Shown here: piece by piece, positions 1 through 6,450 of the stretch
How the letters are laid out: each line of letters opens with the position of its first letter
How positions within the stretch are numbered: position 1 is the stretch's first letter
Virus record (IMG/VR): IMGVR_UViG_3300017772_002264
Coordinates: 1-64,000 of that record
Source of the DNA: a virus
Length of the DNA stretch: 64,000 nucleotides
Reading direction: 5' to 3' (one strand)
Program-made: the position numbers and the translations under genes
Notes under the pieces: model-generated
The model's database searches: none
What the model was told of the DNA's origin: nothing
The model's input: only the letters and a program-made list of their open reading frames with translations

Positions 1-59
1 GAATTAAGGTTCTCTGGGTTAACAACTGCGGTTGCGAATACTGATTCTAAATTTGTCAT
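1..59 (-). CDS. 5' end of a gene leaving the window (partial)
   Basis: Only the first 19 codons lie in the window; the product begins MTNLESVFATAVVNPENLN and reads out of the left edge without a stop. The start is supported by a GAGAG-type ribosome site about 9 bases upstream and by a strong promoter at 96-123. The fragment is too short to assign a function. Its placement fits the row of short, individually promoted early genes that follows. Confidence 0.7.
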   Translation of the reverse strand, partial: MTNLESVFATAVVNPENLN

Positions 60-95
60 ACTTGTTTCTCTCACTTTATTTCTCATTATGTATAT

Positions 96-123
96 ACTAT
101 AACATGATTCGCTATATTGTCAA
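96..123 (-). promoter_or_regulatory. Sigma70-type promoter with conserved spacer motif (copy 1)
   Basis: Read on the minus strand: -35 TTGACA (118-123), 16-base spacer containing AGCGAATCATGT, -10 TATAGT (96-101). It drives the partial gene at the left edge. The same spacer core recurs at 1060-1087, 31504-31531 and 39583-39610, with looser copies at 821-849 and 54020-54048. Confidence 0.85.
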
Positions 124-153
124 GTTTTTAATACCGGAGGCCAAACATATATA

Positions 154-370
154 TGATATAATATATATGATTAAAAAGGTTTAATGTTAAACCATTACCG
201 GGCGGTTTTGCATACGTATGCAAGGTTTCCCGGATAACCGTAACAGTACAGGTTCAGGGAGGCCAAAGGCCTCCCGTCACCGTTCTCTACAGTATTGCTT
301 AATTGCCTGATACCCTACGTATCCCAGCCTAGGTTTAAGCTACCCGAACTATGGGTTTTGTTTGTTTAAT
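154..370 (+). ncRNA. Candidate structured non-coding RNA
   Basis: The stretch 60-440 holds no convincing gene. On the plus strand an extended -10 box (TGATATAAT, 154-162) is followed by three hairpins: 178-193 (GGTTTAA/TTAAACC), 198-233 (centred on the palindrome TTGCATACGTATGCAA and extended by four G-U pairs to an outer GGGCC-type arm) and 257-275 (GGGAGGCC/GGCCTCCC). A weak ACCC/GGGT stem at 342-356 runs into TTTTGTTTGTTT, which may terminate it. The wobble pairs exist only in plus-strand RNA, which is the main argument for an RNA. No tRNA features were found. It could instead be an origin or protein-binding region. Confidence 0.3.
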
Positions 371-440
371 GACGTAAAAACCAGGGCAACCCTTAAAACT
401 CGTCATAGTCGTATACTTTCCCATCGTAGCCCATTAGACA

Positions 441-788
441 TTAGTTCAAGTAAAGAGGACCTGTCCATTGTATAGTGTAATCATCATCGAAGATATTACC
501 TCGAGCGGCGTTTAGAGCAGGAGCCTGCCATCCAGCGGCTTTAAGGATATCACCTTTGTTGAAACACTTACTTCCTTTATTAAAATCATCTTTAGCGATA
601 AAGCCCCATACTGAACTTCCGCTGATAACTTTGATATACTTTTGTCCCTCTTTAAGGGTAATCTTTGAATTGAATTCAGCAATCATGGATTTATTAACTT
701 CCGATAACTCTTTCGTACCATTACGTGAAGTCCAACGGTAATAATCGTCTTTGATATTCTGAATTAAATTATCTAACTGTTGTTGCAT
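441..788 (-). CDS. Small protein of unknown function
   Basis: The product is 115 aa (MQQQLDNLIQN...), soluble, with no motif I recognise. A longer start at 809 is possible but would sit almost at the predicted transcription start and has no ribosome site. The ATG at 788 has GAGGGA about 8 bases upstream, so I prefer it. The gene has its own promoter at 821-849 and is one of several single-gene units at this end, a layout typical of phage host-takeover genes. The function is unknown. Confidence 0.7.
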   Translation of the reverse strand: MQQQLDNLIQNIKDDYYRWTSRNGTKELSEVNKSMIAEFNSKITLKEGQKYIKVISGSSVWGFIAKDDFNKGSKCFNKGDILKAAGWQAPALNAARGNIFDDDYTIQWTGPLYLN

Positions 789-820
789 ATTTGTTCCCTC
801 ATCTTTCATTCTATACTTAT

Positions 821-849
821 AGTATACACTTGATTCGCGGTTTTGTCAA
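821..849 (-). promoter_or_regulatory. Sigma70-type promoter (copy 2, divergent spacer)
   Basis: -35 TTGACA (844-849), 17-base spacer with CGCGAATCAAGTG, -10 TATACT (821-826). It drives the gene at 441-788. The spacer keeps the GCGAATC core but differs after it. Confidence 0.8.
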
Positions 850-851
850 GT

Positions 852-1031
852 TTAATCGAAAAAGTTACCCAACACCCAAACGAACTTAGTATCACTTACT
901 TGACTCCATACTCCATCAGACCAATTATTCCACAATATAGCTTTATTGGCATCTTCCATAACATCAAGGCCGTTCTCTGCTTGTGCAGTAAATACGTCAC
1001 CTAAATGATTTTCAAATGTAAATGTTTTCAT
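852..1031 (-). CDS. Small protein of 59 aa, unknown function
   Basis: This short reading frame encodes MKTFTFENHLGDVFTAQAEN... and ends VWVLGNFFD. It is tryptophan-rich in its second half (four W) and acidic. A GAGAGTGAG ribosome site precedes the ATG, and a complete promoter lies at 1060-1087, so translation is likely despite the small size. The stop codon abuts the -35 box of the next promoter. No family was recognised. It is probably another early host-interaction protein, by position only. Confidence 0.65.
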   Translation of the reverse strand: MKTFTFENHLGDVFTAQAENGLDVMEDANKAILWNNWSDGVWSQVSDTKFVWVLGNFFD

Positions 1032-1059
1032 ATTCTCACTCTCTTGTTAGTATGTATAT

Positions 1060-1087
1060 ACTATAACACGATTCGCTGTATTGTCAA
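1060..1087 (-). promoter_or_regulatory. Sigma70-type promoter with conserved spacer motif (copy 3)
   Basis: -35 TTGACA (1082-1087), 16-base spacer ATACAGCGAATCGTGT, -10 TATAGT (1060-1065). The spacer is identical to that of the promoter at 31504-31531, some 30 kb away. Confidence 0.85.
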
Positions 1088-1123
1088 GTTTATGGCAAAA
1101 CTATTTCCCACGTAGGGCACGGT

Positions 1124-1142
1124 TTTAATTCACTATAGGGGA
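1124..1142 (+). repeat. 19-bp direct repeat with T7-like promoter core, copy A
   Basis: TTTAATTCACTATAGGGGA occurs here and again at 1351-1369. It contains TCACTATAGGG, the same bases as the -8 to +3 part of the bacteriophage T7 promoter consensus. The upstream recognition half of T7 is not matched. Confidence 0.6.
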
Positions 1143-1211
1143 ACAGTATAGGGTAACTGTAGAGCATAGTTGTGGAATACGCTATATAATTCATCCAGAA
1201 TGGTGGCGAAT

Positions 1212-1251
1212 CACGCTGTAACACGCTCTAAGGCGCTCTAAATGTACATTT
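1212..1251. repeat. Three 10-bp tandem repeats and a 12-bp palindrome
   Basis: CACGCTGTAA, CACGCTCTAA and GGCGCTCTAA follow each other without gaps (1212-1241), then the perfect palindrome AAATGTACATTT (1240-1251). About 80 bases on, a very AT-rich run (1331-1357) precedes the second 19-bp repeat. Helically phased repeats next to an AT-rich run resemble an iteron-type origin or regulator-binding site. No function is proven. Confidence 0.5.
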
Positions 1252-1350
1252 AGCCCATATGTTGCAGGAAAATAAAATAATTACCGCTAGGAAGAGGACG
1301 TTGTTCCTAAAAGGAATTATGAATATACCATTAATTAAATTAATTAATTA

Positions 1351-1369
1351 TTTAATTCACTATAGGGGA
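1351..1369 (+). repeat. 19-bp direct repeat with T7-like promoter core, copy B
   Basis: Exact second copy of TTTAATTCACTATAGGGGA, 227 bases downstream of the first and in the same orientation. No plus-strand gene follows within about 2 kb. Confidence 0.6.
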
Positions 1370-1810
1370 TACTTATCTTCTGAGAACCGTAACCAGAATA
1401 CCCATAACCGTTTAAGCACTGATACCTTTATCGTGGGTTCATTGTGTTCACCATGTATCTCTGGGAAGTATTTCTTATAGTTCTCGTTATAGTCTGGTTG
1501 ATTACTTAAATCATCACTGGGTAGTATCTTCACTTTGAGTTTCCCTATTTCTGGATTGTTTCGATGGTTCATCACTGTGTGACGTTCTGTTAGTAATGTA
1601 CTTGTATGTAATATACCTGTCCCGGACTGTGATATCACTATCTTTAGGCCCTAGTGAGTGTAAGAATCTATAAAGCAGTGGGAGAGAATGAGTAATCATA
1701 ACTACTATACCACGCACGTATGCAGTATGTTTATACCCACTACTGCTATGTTCTGTAATAATCTTGAACCGTCTGTATATAGTATAATCCCGTGAATAGG
1801 TTGTTTTCAT
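1360..1810 (-). pseudogene. Possible frameshifted small gene
   Basis: Two overlapping minus-strand frames read as one protein with a frame change near 1640. The first (start 1810) begins MKTTYSRDYTIYRRFKIITE and looks coding up to ...LYRFLHSLGPKDS, then turns into low-quality sequence. The second (from about 1638 to 1360) continues with HTVMNHRNNPEIGKLKVKI and ends FSEDKYPL. The upstream ATG has only a weak GAGA ribosome site and no clear promoter. It may be a decayed gene, programmed slippage, or chance. The function is unknown. Confidence 0.25.
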
Positions 1811-1872
1811 AGTCTGTCTCAGTTATGTTATTTAGCTCTGTTTATTACTATTACCTTTATCGTTATCTAGTG

Positions 1873-2088
1873 TTATCTGTATTTAACCAAAGTTATGAAT
1901 TCTCTTTCGGTAATATCATGCCCACTTCTAGCACGATATACTTTATAAGCTGTAGTACGGTCTGGAGTATCTATTATGGACATTGCACCGTTCATAATAG
2001 AATAAGTTCCCCATAGGCTACTGTATTCTATCGTTAGGTTATTGTAGCGTAGGTTTGTGGTGTCAGCGGGATTAGGTTTATCGCTCAT
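1873..2088 (-). CDS. Doubtful small open reading frame, 71 aa
   Basis: It encodes MSDKPNPADTTNLRYNNL... ending EREFITLVKYR. The composition is protein-like, but there is no ribosome site before the ATG and no promoter that I can see. It lies in the 1.1 kb interval (1032-2194) that otherwise lacks convincing genes. It could be a relic related to the possible frameshifted gene beside it. Confidence 0.3.
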   Translation of the reverse strand: MSDKPNPADTTNLRYNNLTIEYSSLWGTYSIMNGAMSIIDTPDRTTAYKVYRARSGHDITEREFITLVKYR

Positions 2089-2116
2089 TTAATTTAATCA
2101 GTTGTTAATTAGTTCA

Positions 2117-2160
2117 AAAAAATTTACCGAAGAAGTCGCTACGCTCCGGGCTTCGCCCTT
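2117..2160 (-). terminator. Possible terminator of the ACP operon
   Basis: Downstream of the ACP stop, the minus strand reads GGGCGAAGCCC, then CGAAG...CTTCG arms (2151-2155 and 2128-2132), then a run of seven T at 2117-2123. The last stem does not touch the T run, so this is a weak call. Confidence 0.35.
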
Positions 2161-2194
2161 GTTTTCTCTTTTATATCTAACTCTGAGTTGCGTT

Positions 2195-2428
2195 TTACTC
2201 GAATGTCCGCAAGTAGTCAGCTAAGTCTCGTAAGTTGTCTAGCTTGTCTAGTTCATCATCTGAGAATTCGCATCCCATTATATCTTCTATTGAGACTAGT
2301 AGTTCTATAGAATCTAAGCTATCAATACCTTTATCTTTAAGAGAAATGCCTGCATTAATATCCTCATCTGTAACTGTTATGTCTAATCGCTTGAGTATTT
2401 CGTCTTTGAGTATTTGTGTGCTATCCAT
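2195..2428 (-). CDS. acpP: Acyl carrier protein
   Basis: This 77-aa acidic protein has the size and four-helix pattern of acyl carrier proteins. Its GIDSLDS motif places the phosphopantetheine-accepting serine at residue 37 (D36-S37-L38). ACPs tether growing acyl or polyketide chains by a thioester. Its ATG overlaps the stop of the radical SAM gene before it (TAATG), with AAGGTG as ribosome site, so the two are translationally coupled. No holo-ACP synthase was seen, so activation would need a host enzyme. Its likely partners are the 3-oxoacyl-ACP synthase (32057) and acyl-activating enzyme (36985) encoded 30 kb away; that pairing is inference. Confidence 0.9.
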   Translation of the reverse strand: MDSTQILKDEILKRLDITVTDEDINAGISLKDKGIDSLDSIELLVSIEDIMGCEFSDDELDKLDNLRDLADYLRTFE

Positions 2429-3354
2429 TAGTATTCACCTTCGTTTAATTTAATATGTTCATATAGTGGGGCAACAGTCCAGTTTTCTGTTATTCTTCCG
2501 CGTCTACGTGAATTTGGGTCAGGTATTCCTGAGTCATTGTCTGTGTCCCAGTTTGTTATTTTAACCCAGTGTCCACGATTAACTAATTTATTACCTTCTT
2601 TGAGTGGGAATAATATAGTATTGGGTTCATCATTATATATTCCGTACATTGGATTATCGTGATGACTCCAGATATAGTCTTCTGATATGTTCATTTGTTC
2701 TGAGCATAACTTAACTAACTGATTTAATTTAACATTATCTGCGACTTCTGTTTGATATCTACCTAATTGTCCTACGTTTTTAATTCTCATAAAAGCATGA
2801 CGTATTGATTCACGTTCAAAGAGTTCTAATAACTGACCGGGTGCTGTTTCATTTACATCTGGAACAATGATTGTACCTGTGTCTAGTATCATTTTACGTG
2901 CTTTAATATTACGCAGGGCTTTTATTTTCTTTTCGGCACAGCGTAGTTCATCAATCTTTTCATACCAATCATCATTATCTACTCCATTGAGTGATAGGTA
3001 AACATGTCGTAAACCTGTATCATGTAATTCATCAACGTATCTGCGTGATGATAATCTTAATCCGTTTGTAAGTAAAATGCAACGATGTCCGAATTCAAAT
3101 ACTGAACGAATAAATTCACCACACTGTGGGTTCATTGTAGGTTCAGCACCAACTATTCGTATCATGCAACGACCATTTAAACGTGATAAGAAATCACGAA
3201 ACTTTTCTAAGTTCATGTCTGGGATTTCACGATTTGGTATGTAACAATTCTTGCAAGACATATTACATTTGTGTGTGATATCAGCCATGATATCCATAAA
3301 TGTGTTTTCTTCTGGGAGTTGTTCGTGATAATTAAGTAAGATGTTATCTATCAT
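2428..3354 (-). CDS. Radical SAM protein, partner of the ACP
   Basis: The protein is 308 aa. The CxxxCxxC cluster motif is C30-C34-C37 (CNMSCKNC), followed by a truncated radical SAM barrel with GAEPTMNP in the place of the GGEP SAM-binding motif. The C-terminal half resembles the MoaA-like/rSAM family in layout, but a substrate cannot be named. It is the first gene of a two-gene operon with the ACP, so its substrate may be ACP-bound or ACP itself. There is no Shine-Dalgarno sequence; a late-type box GATAAATAC (3361-3368 core) predicts transcription starting one base before the ATG. Confidence 0.85.
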   Translation of the reverse strand: MIDNILLNYHEQLPEENTFMDIMADITHKCNMSCKNCYIPNREIPDMNLEKFRDFLSRLNGRCMIRIVGAEPTMNPQCGEFIRSVFEFGHRCILLTNGLRLSSRRYVDELHDTGLRHVYLSLNGVDNDDWYEKIDELRCAEKKIKALRNIKARKMILDTGTIIVPDVNETAPGQLLELFERESIRHAFMRIKNVGQLGRYQTEVADNVKLNQLVKLCSEQMNISEDYIWSHHDNPMYGIYNDEPNTILFPLKEGNKLVNRGHWVKITNWDTDNDSGIPDPNSRRRGRITENWTVAPLYEHIKLNEGEY

Positions 3355-3369
3355 AAATAGTATTTATCA
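3353..3369. promoter_or_regulatory. Divergent palindromic late promoter pair
   Basis: ATAAATAGTATTTAT is a near-perfect palindrome carrying ATAAATA on the plus strand (3353-3359, towards the gene at 3382) and on the minus strand (3367-3361, towards the gene starting at 3354). T4-type late promoters consist of this box alone at -10. The plus-strand transcript would have a 17-base leader with a GGGAG ribosome site; the minus-strand one would be leaderless. Confidence 0.6.
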
Positions 3370-3381
3370 GGGAGTAAATTC

Positions 3382-4014
3382 ATGGATAAAAGAAGCGTAG
3401 CACGTAACCGAATTGATAAGCCATTATTTAATTGTCTTGGACATATGAGTTCGATGAACCTAGAATTAATTAATGAATTATATGATACCCAACCAGAAGA
3501 AGATGTACTGGATGTAAGTATTGGTTTGCGTAAGTCAGTTAACTTAGATGCATATAATATGAGTGATGAATTTATGACCTTAGTTAATACTCGTAACTAT
3601 CATCAGAAATTAATATCTAAACCCGCAGTTGCAGAACCTGTTAATGAATATGATTGGACTGTTCATAATGTAAAATATATACCTGTTATAAATGAATTAC
3701 GTGATATATTGTCTGTACCTGAGTTATATAGATTACGTATGGGATGGATGAAGTCAACAGAAAGAATAGAACCACATATAGACCAACCACATATCGATAG
3801 GTTTACTATGATTATGCGTGGGGAACATAGATTTGTTATTACTAAACGTGGGGTTGAACATGAGAGAATAATGAAGCCCGGAGAAGTTTGGTATATAAAT
3901 ACTAATTGGGATCATTCAGTATATATTGATACTGATGAGCCAAGAATAGCACTACTTGGATGTTTTAAATACGAGAAAACACTTGCTATTTCAGACGATT
4001 TGAGTTATAATTAA
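3382..4014 (+). CDS. Aspartyl/asparaginyl beta-hydroxylase-like dioxygenase
   Basis: The protein is 210 aa. The C-terminal half has the cupin pattern of Fe(II)/2-oxoglutarate aspartyl/asparaginyl hydroxylases: H...HID with PHIDRFTMIMRGEHRFVI, a downstream PGEVWYINTNWDHSV carrying the distal histidine, and an Arg for 2-oxoglutarate. The first 100 residues are unassigned. A GGGAG ribosome site fixes the start. This is the first gene of the long plus-strand operon, and two more proteins of the same general class occur at 18375 and 25472. The substrate (amino acid, peptide or other) is unknown. Confidence 0.65.
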   Translation: MDKRSVARNRIDKPLFNCLGHMSSMNLELINELYDTQPEEDVLDVSIGLRKSVNLDAYNMSDEFMTLVNTRNYHQKLISKPAVAEPVNEYDWTVHNVKYIPVINELRDILSVPELYRLRMGWMKSTERIEPHIDQPHIDRFTMIMRGEHRFVITKRGVEHERIMKPGEVWYINTNWDHSVYIDTDEPRIALLGCFKYEKTLAISDDLSYN

Positions 4015-4037
4015 GTTAATTAAAAAGGGAATATTAT

Positions 4038-4757
4038 ATGTTATATGCAAACGGATGCAGTTTCACATATGGAACTGGTCTAGCCCATAAAGACAGGGCA
4101 TGGCCTTTTGTACTTGCAGAAAAGTTAAACATTTCTGATGTAGAAACAGAGGCACAGCGTGGAGTATCGAATAATTATATTGTTCGTAATACTATTACTA
4201 CTGTAAGCGAGAAGCTATCAGCAGGTGAAAAAGTTGATTTTGTTGCTATTGGTATGACCGCTCCTACTCGTAGAGAGCATTTTATTGAGAGCAAGAATTT
4301 ATTAATTCATAATATTCCATCGCATGAGTATCATGGGAATATTAATTTAGATGAGCAAACTAACCGTGATTTAGATTTATTTAATCAATTATATATGAAG
4401 AACTTTTGGTCTCCTATATATGATTTTCATTGTTATCTAATTCATTTAATTACGTTACAGAGTTTCTTTAAGGCAAATAATATACCTTATTTAATATTTA
4501 ATTCACTTAATTTAACTCCTAATTTATTAGAGCCAACTAAGTTCACAGAGTTATGTGAGCAAAGTGATATGGTTTCAGTTTATAAACAATTAGATATGAG
4601 TAAAATTTACGAAGACCAAACGTTTTTTACTTATATGTATGAAAAGAAAATGTTCTTTCCTGTAGAAGGAGATGAACGTTATATGCATCCAGATGAAGAT
4701 GCTCACGCCGAATGGGCTGAGATATTACATCAGGATATCAAAGGAAGAAAATCATGA
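4038..4757 (+). CDS. SGNH/GDSL hydrolase-like protein
   Basis: The protein is 239 aa and opens MLYANGCSFTYGTGL, where GCSFTYG matches the nucleophile block of SGNH hydrolases (S at residue 8). HPDEDAHAEWA near the C terminus resembles the DxxH catalytic block. Members of the fold hydrolyse esters or acetyl groups on glycans and lipids. The ribosome site is AAGGGAA. The stop overlaps the next small gene by four bases. A second protein of similar type lies at 54574-55326. The substrate is unknown. Confidence 0.6.
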   Translation: MLYANGCSFTYGTGLAHKDRAWPFVLAEKLNISDVETEAQRGVSNNYIVRNTITTVSEKLSAGEKVDFVAIGMTAPTRREHFIESKNLLIHNIPSHEYHGNINLDEQTNRDLDLFNQLYMKNFWSPIYDFHCYLIHLITLQSFFKANNIPYLIFNSLNLTPNLLEPTKFTELCEQSDMVSVYKQLDMSKIYEDQTFFTYMYEKKMFFPVEGDERYMHPDEDAHAEWAEILHQDIKGRKS

Positions 4758-4870
4758 TTAAAAGAATAGTCGATATTATTCTTTACCCTTGGACAGAGTT
4801 CAAAAGACGTAGAGAAATGAAAAAAAGATTAGAGGAATTAAAGAAGCGTGATCCATTCATTTATAAATAG
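4754..4870 (+). CDS. 38-aa basic amphipathic protein
   Basis: The ATGA overlap with the preceding stop and an AAGGAAG ribosome site support translation of this short frame. The product starts MIKRIVDIILYPWTEFKRRR and ends KKRDPFIYK: a hydrophobic stretch, then a highly charged lysine/arginine-rich helix. It may be a membrane-associated helix. The last codons overlap a TATAAATA late promoter box that serves the next gene. The location among radical SAM genes leaves open a precursor-peptide role, but there is no direct evidence for that. Confidence 0.65.
   Translation: MIKRIVDIILYPWTEFKRRREMKKRLEELKKRDPFIYK
4862..4870 (+). promoter_or_regulatory. T4-type late promoter TATAAATAG
   Basis: An exact TATAAATA box (4862-4869) lies 17 bases before the ATG of the carbamoyltransferase gene and overlaps the end of the 38-aa gene. 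With late spacing, transcription would start near 4875, giving a leader of about 12 bases beginning with GAG. Confidence 0.55.
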
Positions 4871-4886
4871 GCGTGAGCCTGTTATA

Positions 4887-6413
4887 ATGGGTATCAGTGG
4901 TGCGATTAACCACGATGCCGCTGTATCAATCGTCCATGATGGCGAGATTTTATTTGCCGGGCATGCCGAACGATACTCTAAAAAGAAAAATGACTCTGAT
5001 TTAAATGATGCATTATTAAATGATGCTATTAATTATGGCGGTAAGCCTGATATAATTGCTTGGTATGAGAAGCCAATGCTTAAAAAATTACGTCAATTAC
5101 GTGCAGGTCAATGGCAATTAAGTTTAGATACCAGTGAATTACCGAGTCAATACTTAGAAAAATTCCCACAATTAAAACATATTCCAATTAAATATCAAAA
5201 GCATCATTATACTCATGCCGCAAGTGGTTATTTTACTTCGCCGTATGATGAAGCTACGATAGTTGTTATCGATTCAATAGGTGAATTCGAAACACTTACG
5301 TTCTGGAAGGGACGTGGAATGAGATTAGAGAAGGTATATTCTCAGAGTTATCCAAGTTCAATAGGTTTATTTTATTCAGCAATGACACAACGTCTTGGAT
5401 TAAAGCCTCAAGAAGATGAATATATTTTAATGGGTATGGCCGCTTATGGTGATCCACACAGATTATATGAAGGCAAAGAATTAATTCAACATATATATGA
5501 TGAGTTTGGTATTCTACATGAGTCTGGGTTAGTTGGTTACGGTATGGAGTCGAGTACTCTAATAAGATTTACAGAGAATTTGCATCGTGGTTGTCGATGG
5601 TTCTTACCTGAATTAAAAGAGGAACAAGACTTATTCGACTTAGCCGCCGCAACGCAATATGTTTATGAAATGATATTATCTGAAATATTAATTAAAGCAA
5701 AATTAAAATGTCATTCAGAGAATTTAGTTCTGATGGGCGGTTGTGCTTTGAATTGTAGTGCAAATAGTATAATAAAAGATTATTTCAAATCAGTATGGAT
5801 TATGCCTAATCCAGGTGATGCAGGTAGTTGTATCGGTGTCACTCAAAAATATTCACGTGAAAGAATTAAATGGAACAGCCCATATCTTGGACATGACATA
5901 CCTGGAGAGTATCCTGTCGAAGATGTTTACAATGCATTAATCAAAGGTTCAATTTGTGGCATTGCATCGGGTCGTGCAGAGTTCGGTCCACGTGCATTAG
6001 GCAATAGAACATTAACAGCAGACCCACGTGGTGATGATATTAAAGATAGAATGAATGAGATTAAACGTAGACAGAAGTTTAGACCATTTGCTCCTATGAT
6101 ATTAGAAGAATATGTCGATGAATACTTTGACGGTCCTTCGGGTCCTTACATGCAATTTATTGCAAAGTGTAAGCATCCAAAAGACTTCCCAGCAATTATT
6201 CACAAAGACGGTACTTCACGTGTGCAAACAGTTAACAAAGAACAACATGCAGGCCTACATGAATTATTAACACGATTTCATGATAAAACTGGTTGTCCTA
6301 TGTTAGTTAATACATCACTCAATATCAAGGGTATGCCAATCGTCAATGATGTTAAAGATGCAACAGATTTTGCTAACTTTTATCAAACTTTGGTCTTTAC
6401 AAGCAAGACGTAA
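4887..6413 (+). CDS. Carbamoyltransferase (NodU/CmcH family)
   Basis: The protein is 508 aa from the ATG at 4887, chosen because family members begin with ILGI-like sequence (here MGISGAINHDAAVSIV). The N-terminal Kae1-like ATPase half includes H/D residues and the GGCALNCSAN segment. The C-terminal YrdC-like half contains GRAEFGPRALGNRTLTADPR and VNTSLN blocks typical of O-carbamoyltransferases acting on sugars or antibiotics. Enzymes of this family transfer a carbamoyl group from carbamoyl phosphate via carbamoyl-AMP. Related genes occur in marine T4-like phages. Here it probably decorates a glycan or product of the surrounding operon, which is inference. Confidence 0.85.
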   Translation: MGISGAINHDAAVSIVHDGEILFAGHAERYSKKKNDSDLNDALLNDAINYGGKPDIIAWYEKPMLKKLRQLRAGQWQLSLDTSELPSQYLEKFPQLKHIPIKYQKHHYTHAASGYFTSPYDEATIVVIDSIGEFETLTFWKGRGMRLEKVYSQSYPSSIGLFYSAMTQRLGLKPQEDEYILMGMAAYGDPHRLYEGKELIQHIYDEFGILHESGLVGYGMESSTLIRFTENLHRGCRWFLPELKEEQDLFDLAAATQYVYEMILSEILIKAKLKCHSENLVLMGGCALNCSANSIIKDYFKSVWIMPNPGDAGSCIGVTQKYSRERIKWNSPYLGHDIPGEYPVEDVYNALIKGSICGIASGRAEFGPRALGNRTLTADPRGDDIKDRMNEIKRRQKFRPFAPMILEEYVDEYFDGPSGPYMQFIAKCKHPKDFPAIIHKDGTSRVQTVNKEQHAGLHELLTRFHDKTGCPMLVNTSLNIKGMPIVNDVKDATDFANFYQTLVFTSKT

Positions 6414-6424
6414 TCTGCTATAAT
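6396..6424 (+). promoter_or_regulatory. Sigma70-type promoter before the giant repeat gene
   Basis: -35 TTTACA (6396-6401), 17-base spacer, -10 TATAAT (6419-6424). It overlaps the end of the carbamoyltransferase gene, and the next gene starts 27 bases downstream of the -10 with an AGGAC ribosome site. Confidence 0.6.
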
Positions 6425-6450
6425 AATAGTATGAACATGACAGGACAACA

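Noticed and set aside
130-440. tRNA gene in the hairpin-rich interval
   Set aside because: No acceptor stem, anticodon arm or T-loop consensus could be lined up.
2128-2160. GAAGTCGC...GGGCTTC segment as a tRNA or att site
   Set aside because: It is short, has only small inverted arms and no duplicate elsewhere in the window; it is listed only as a weak terminator.
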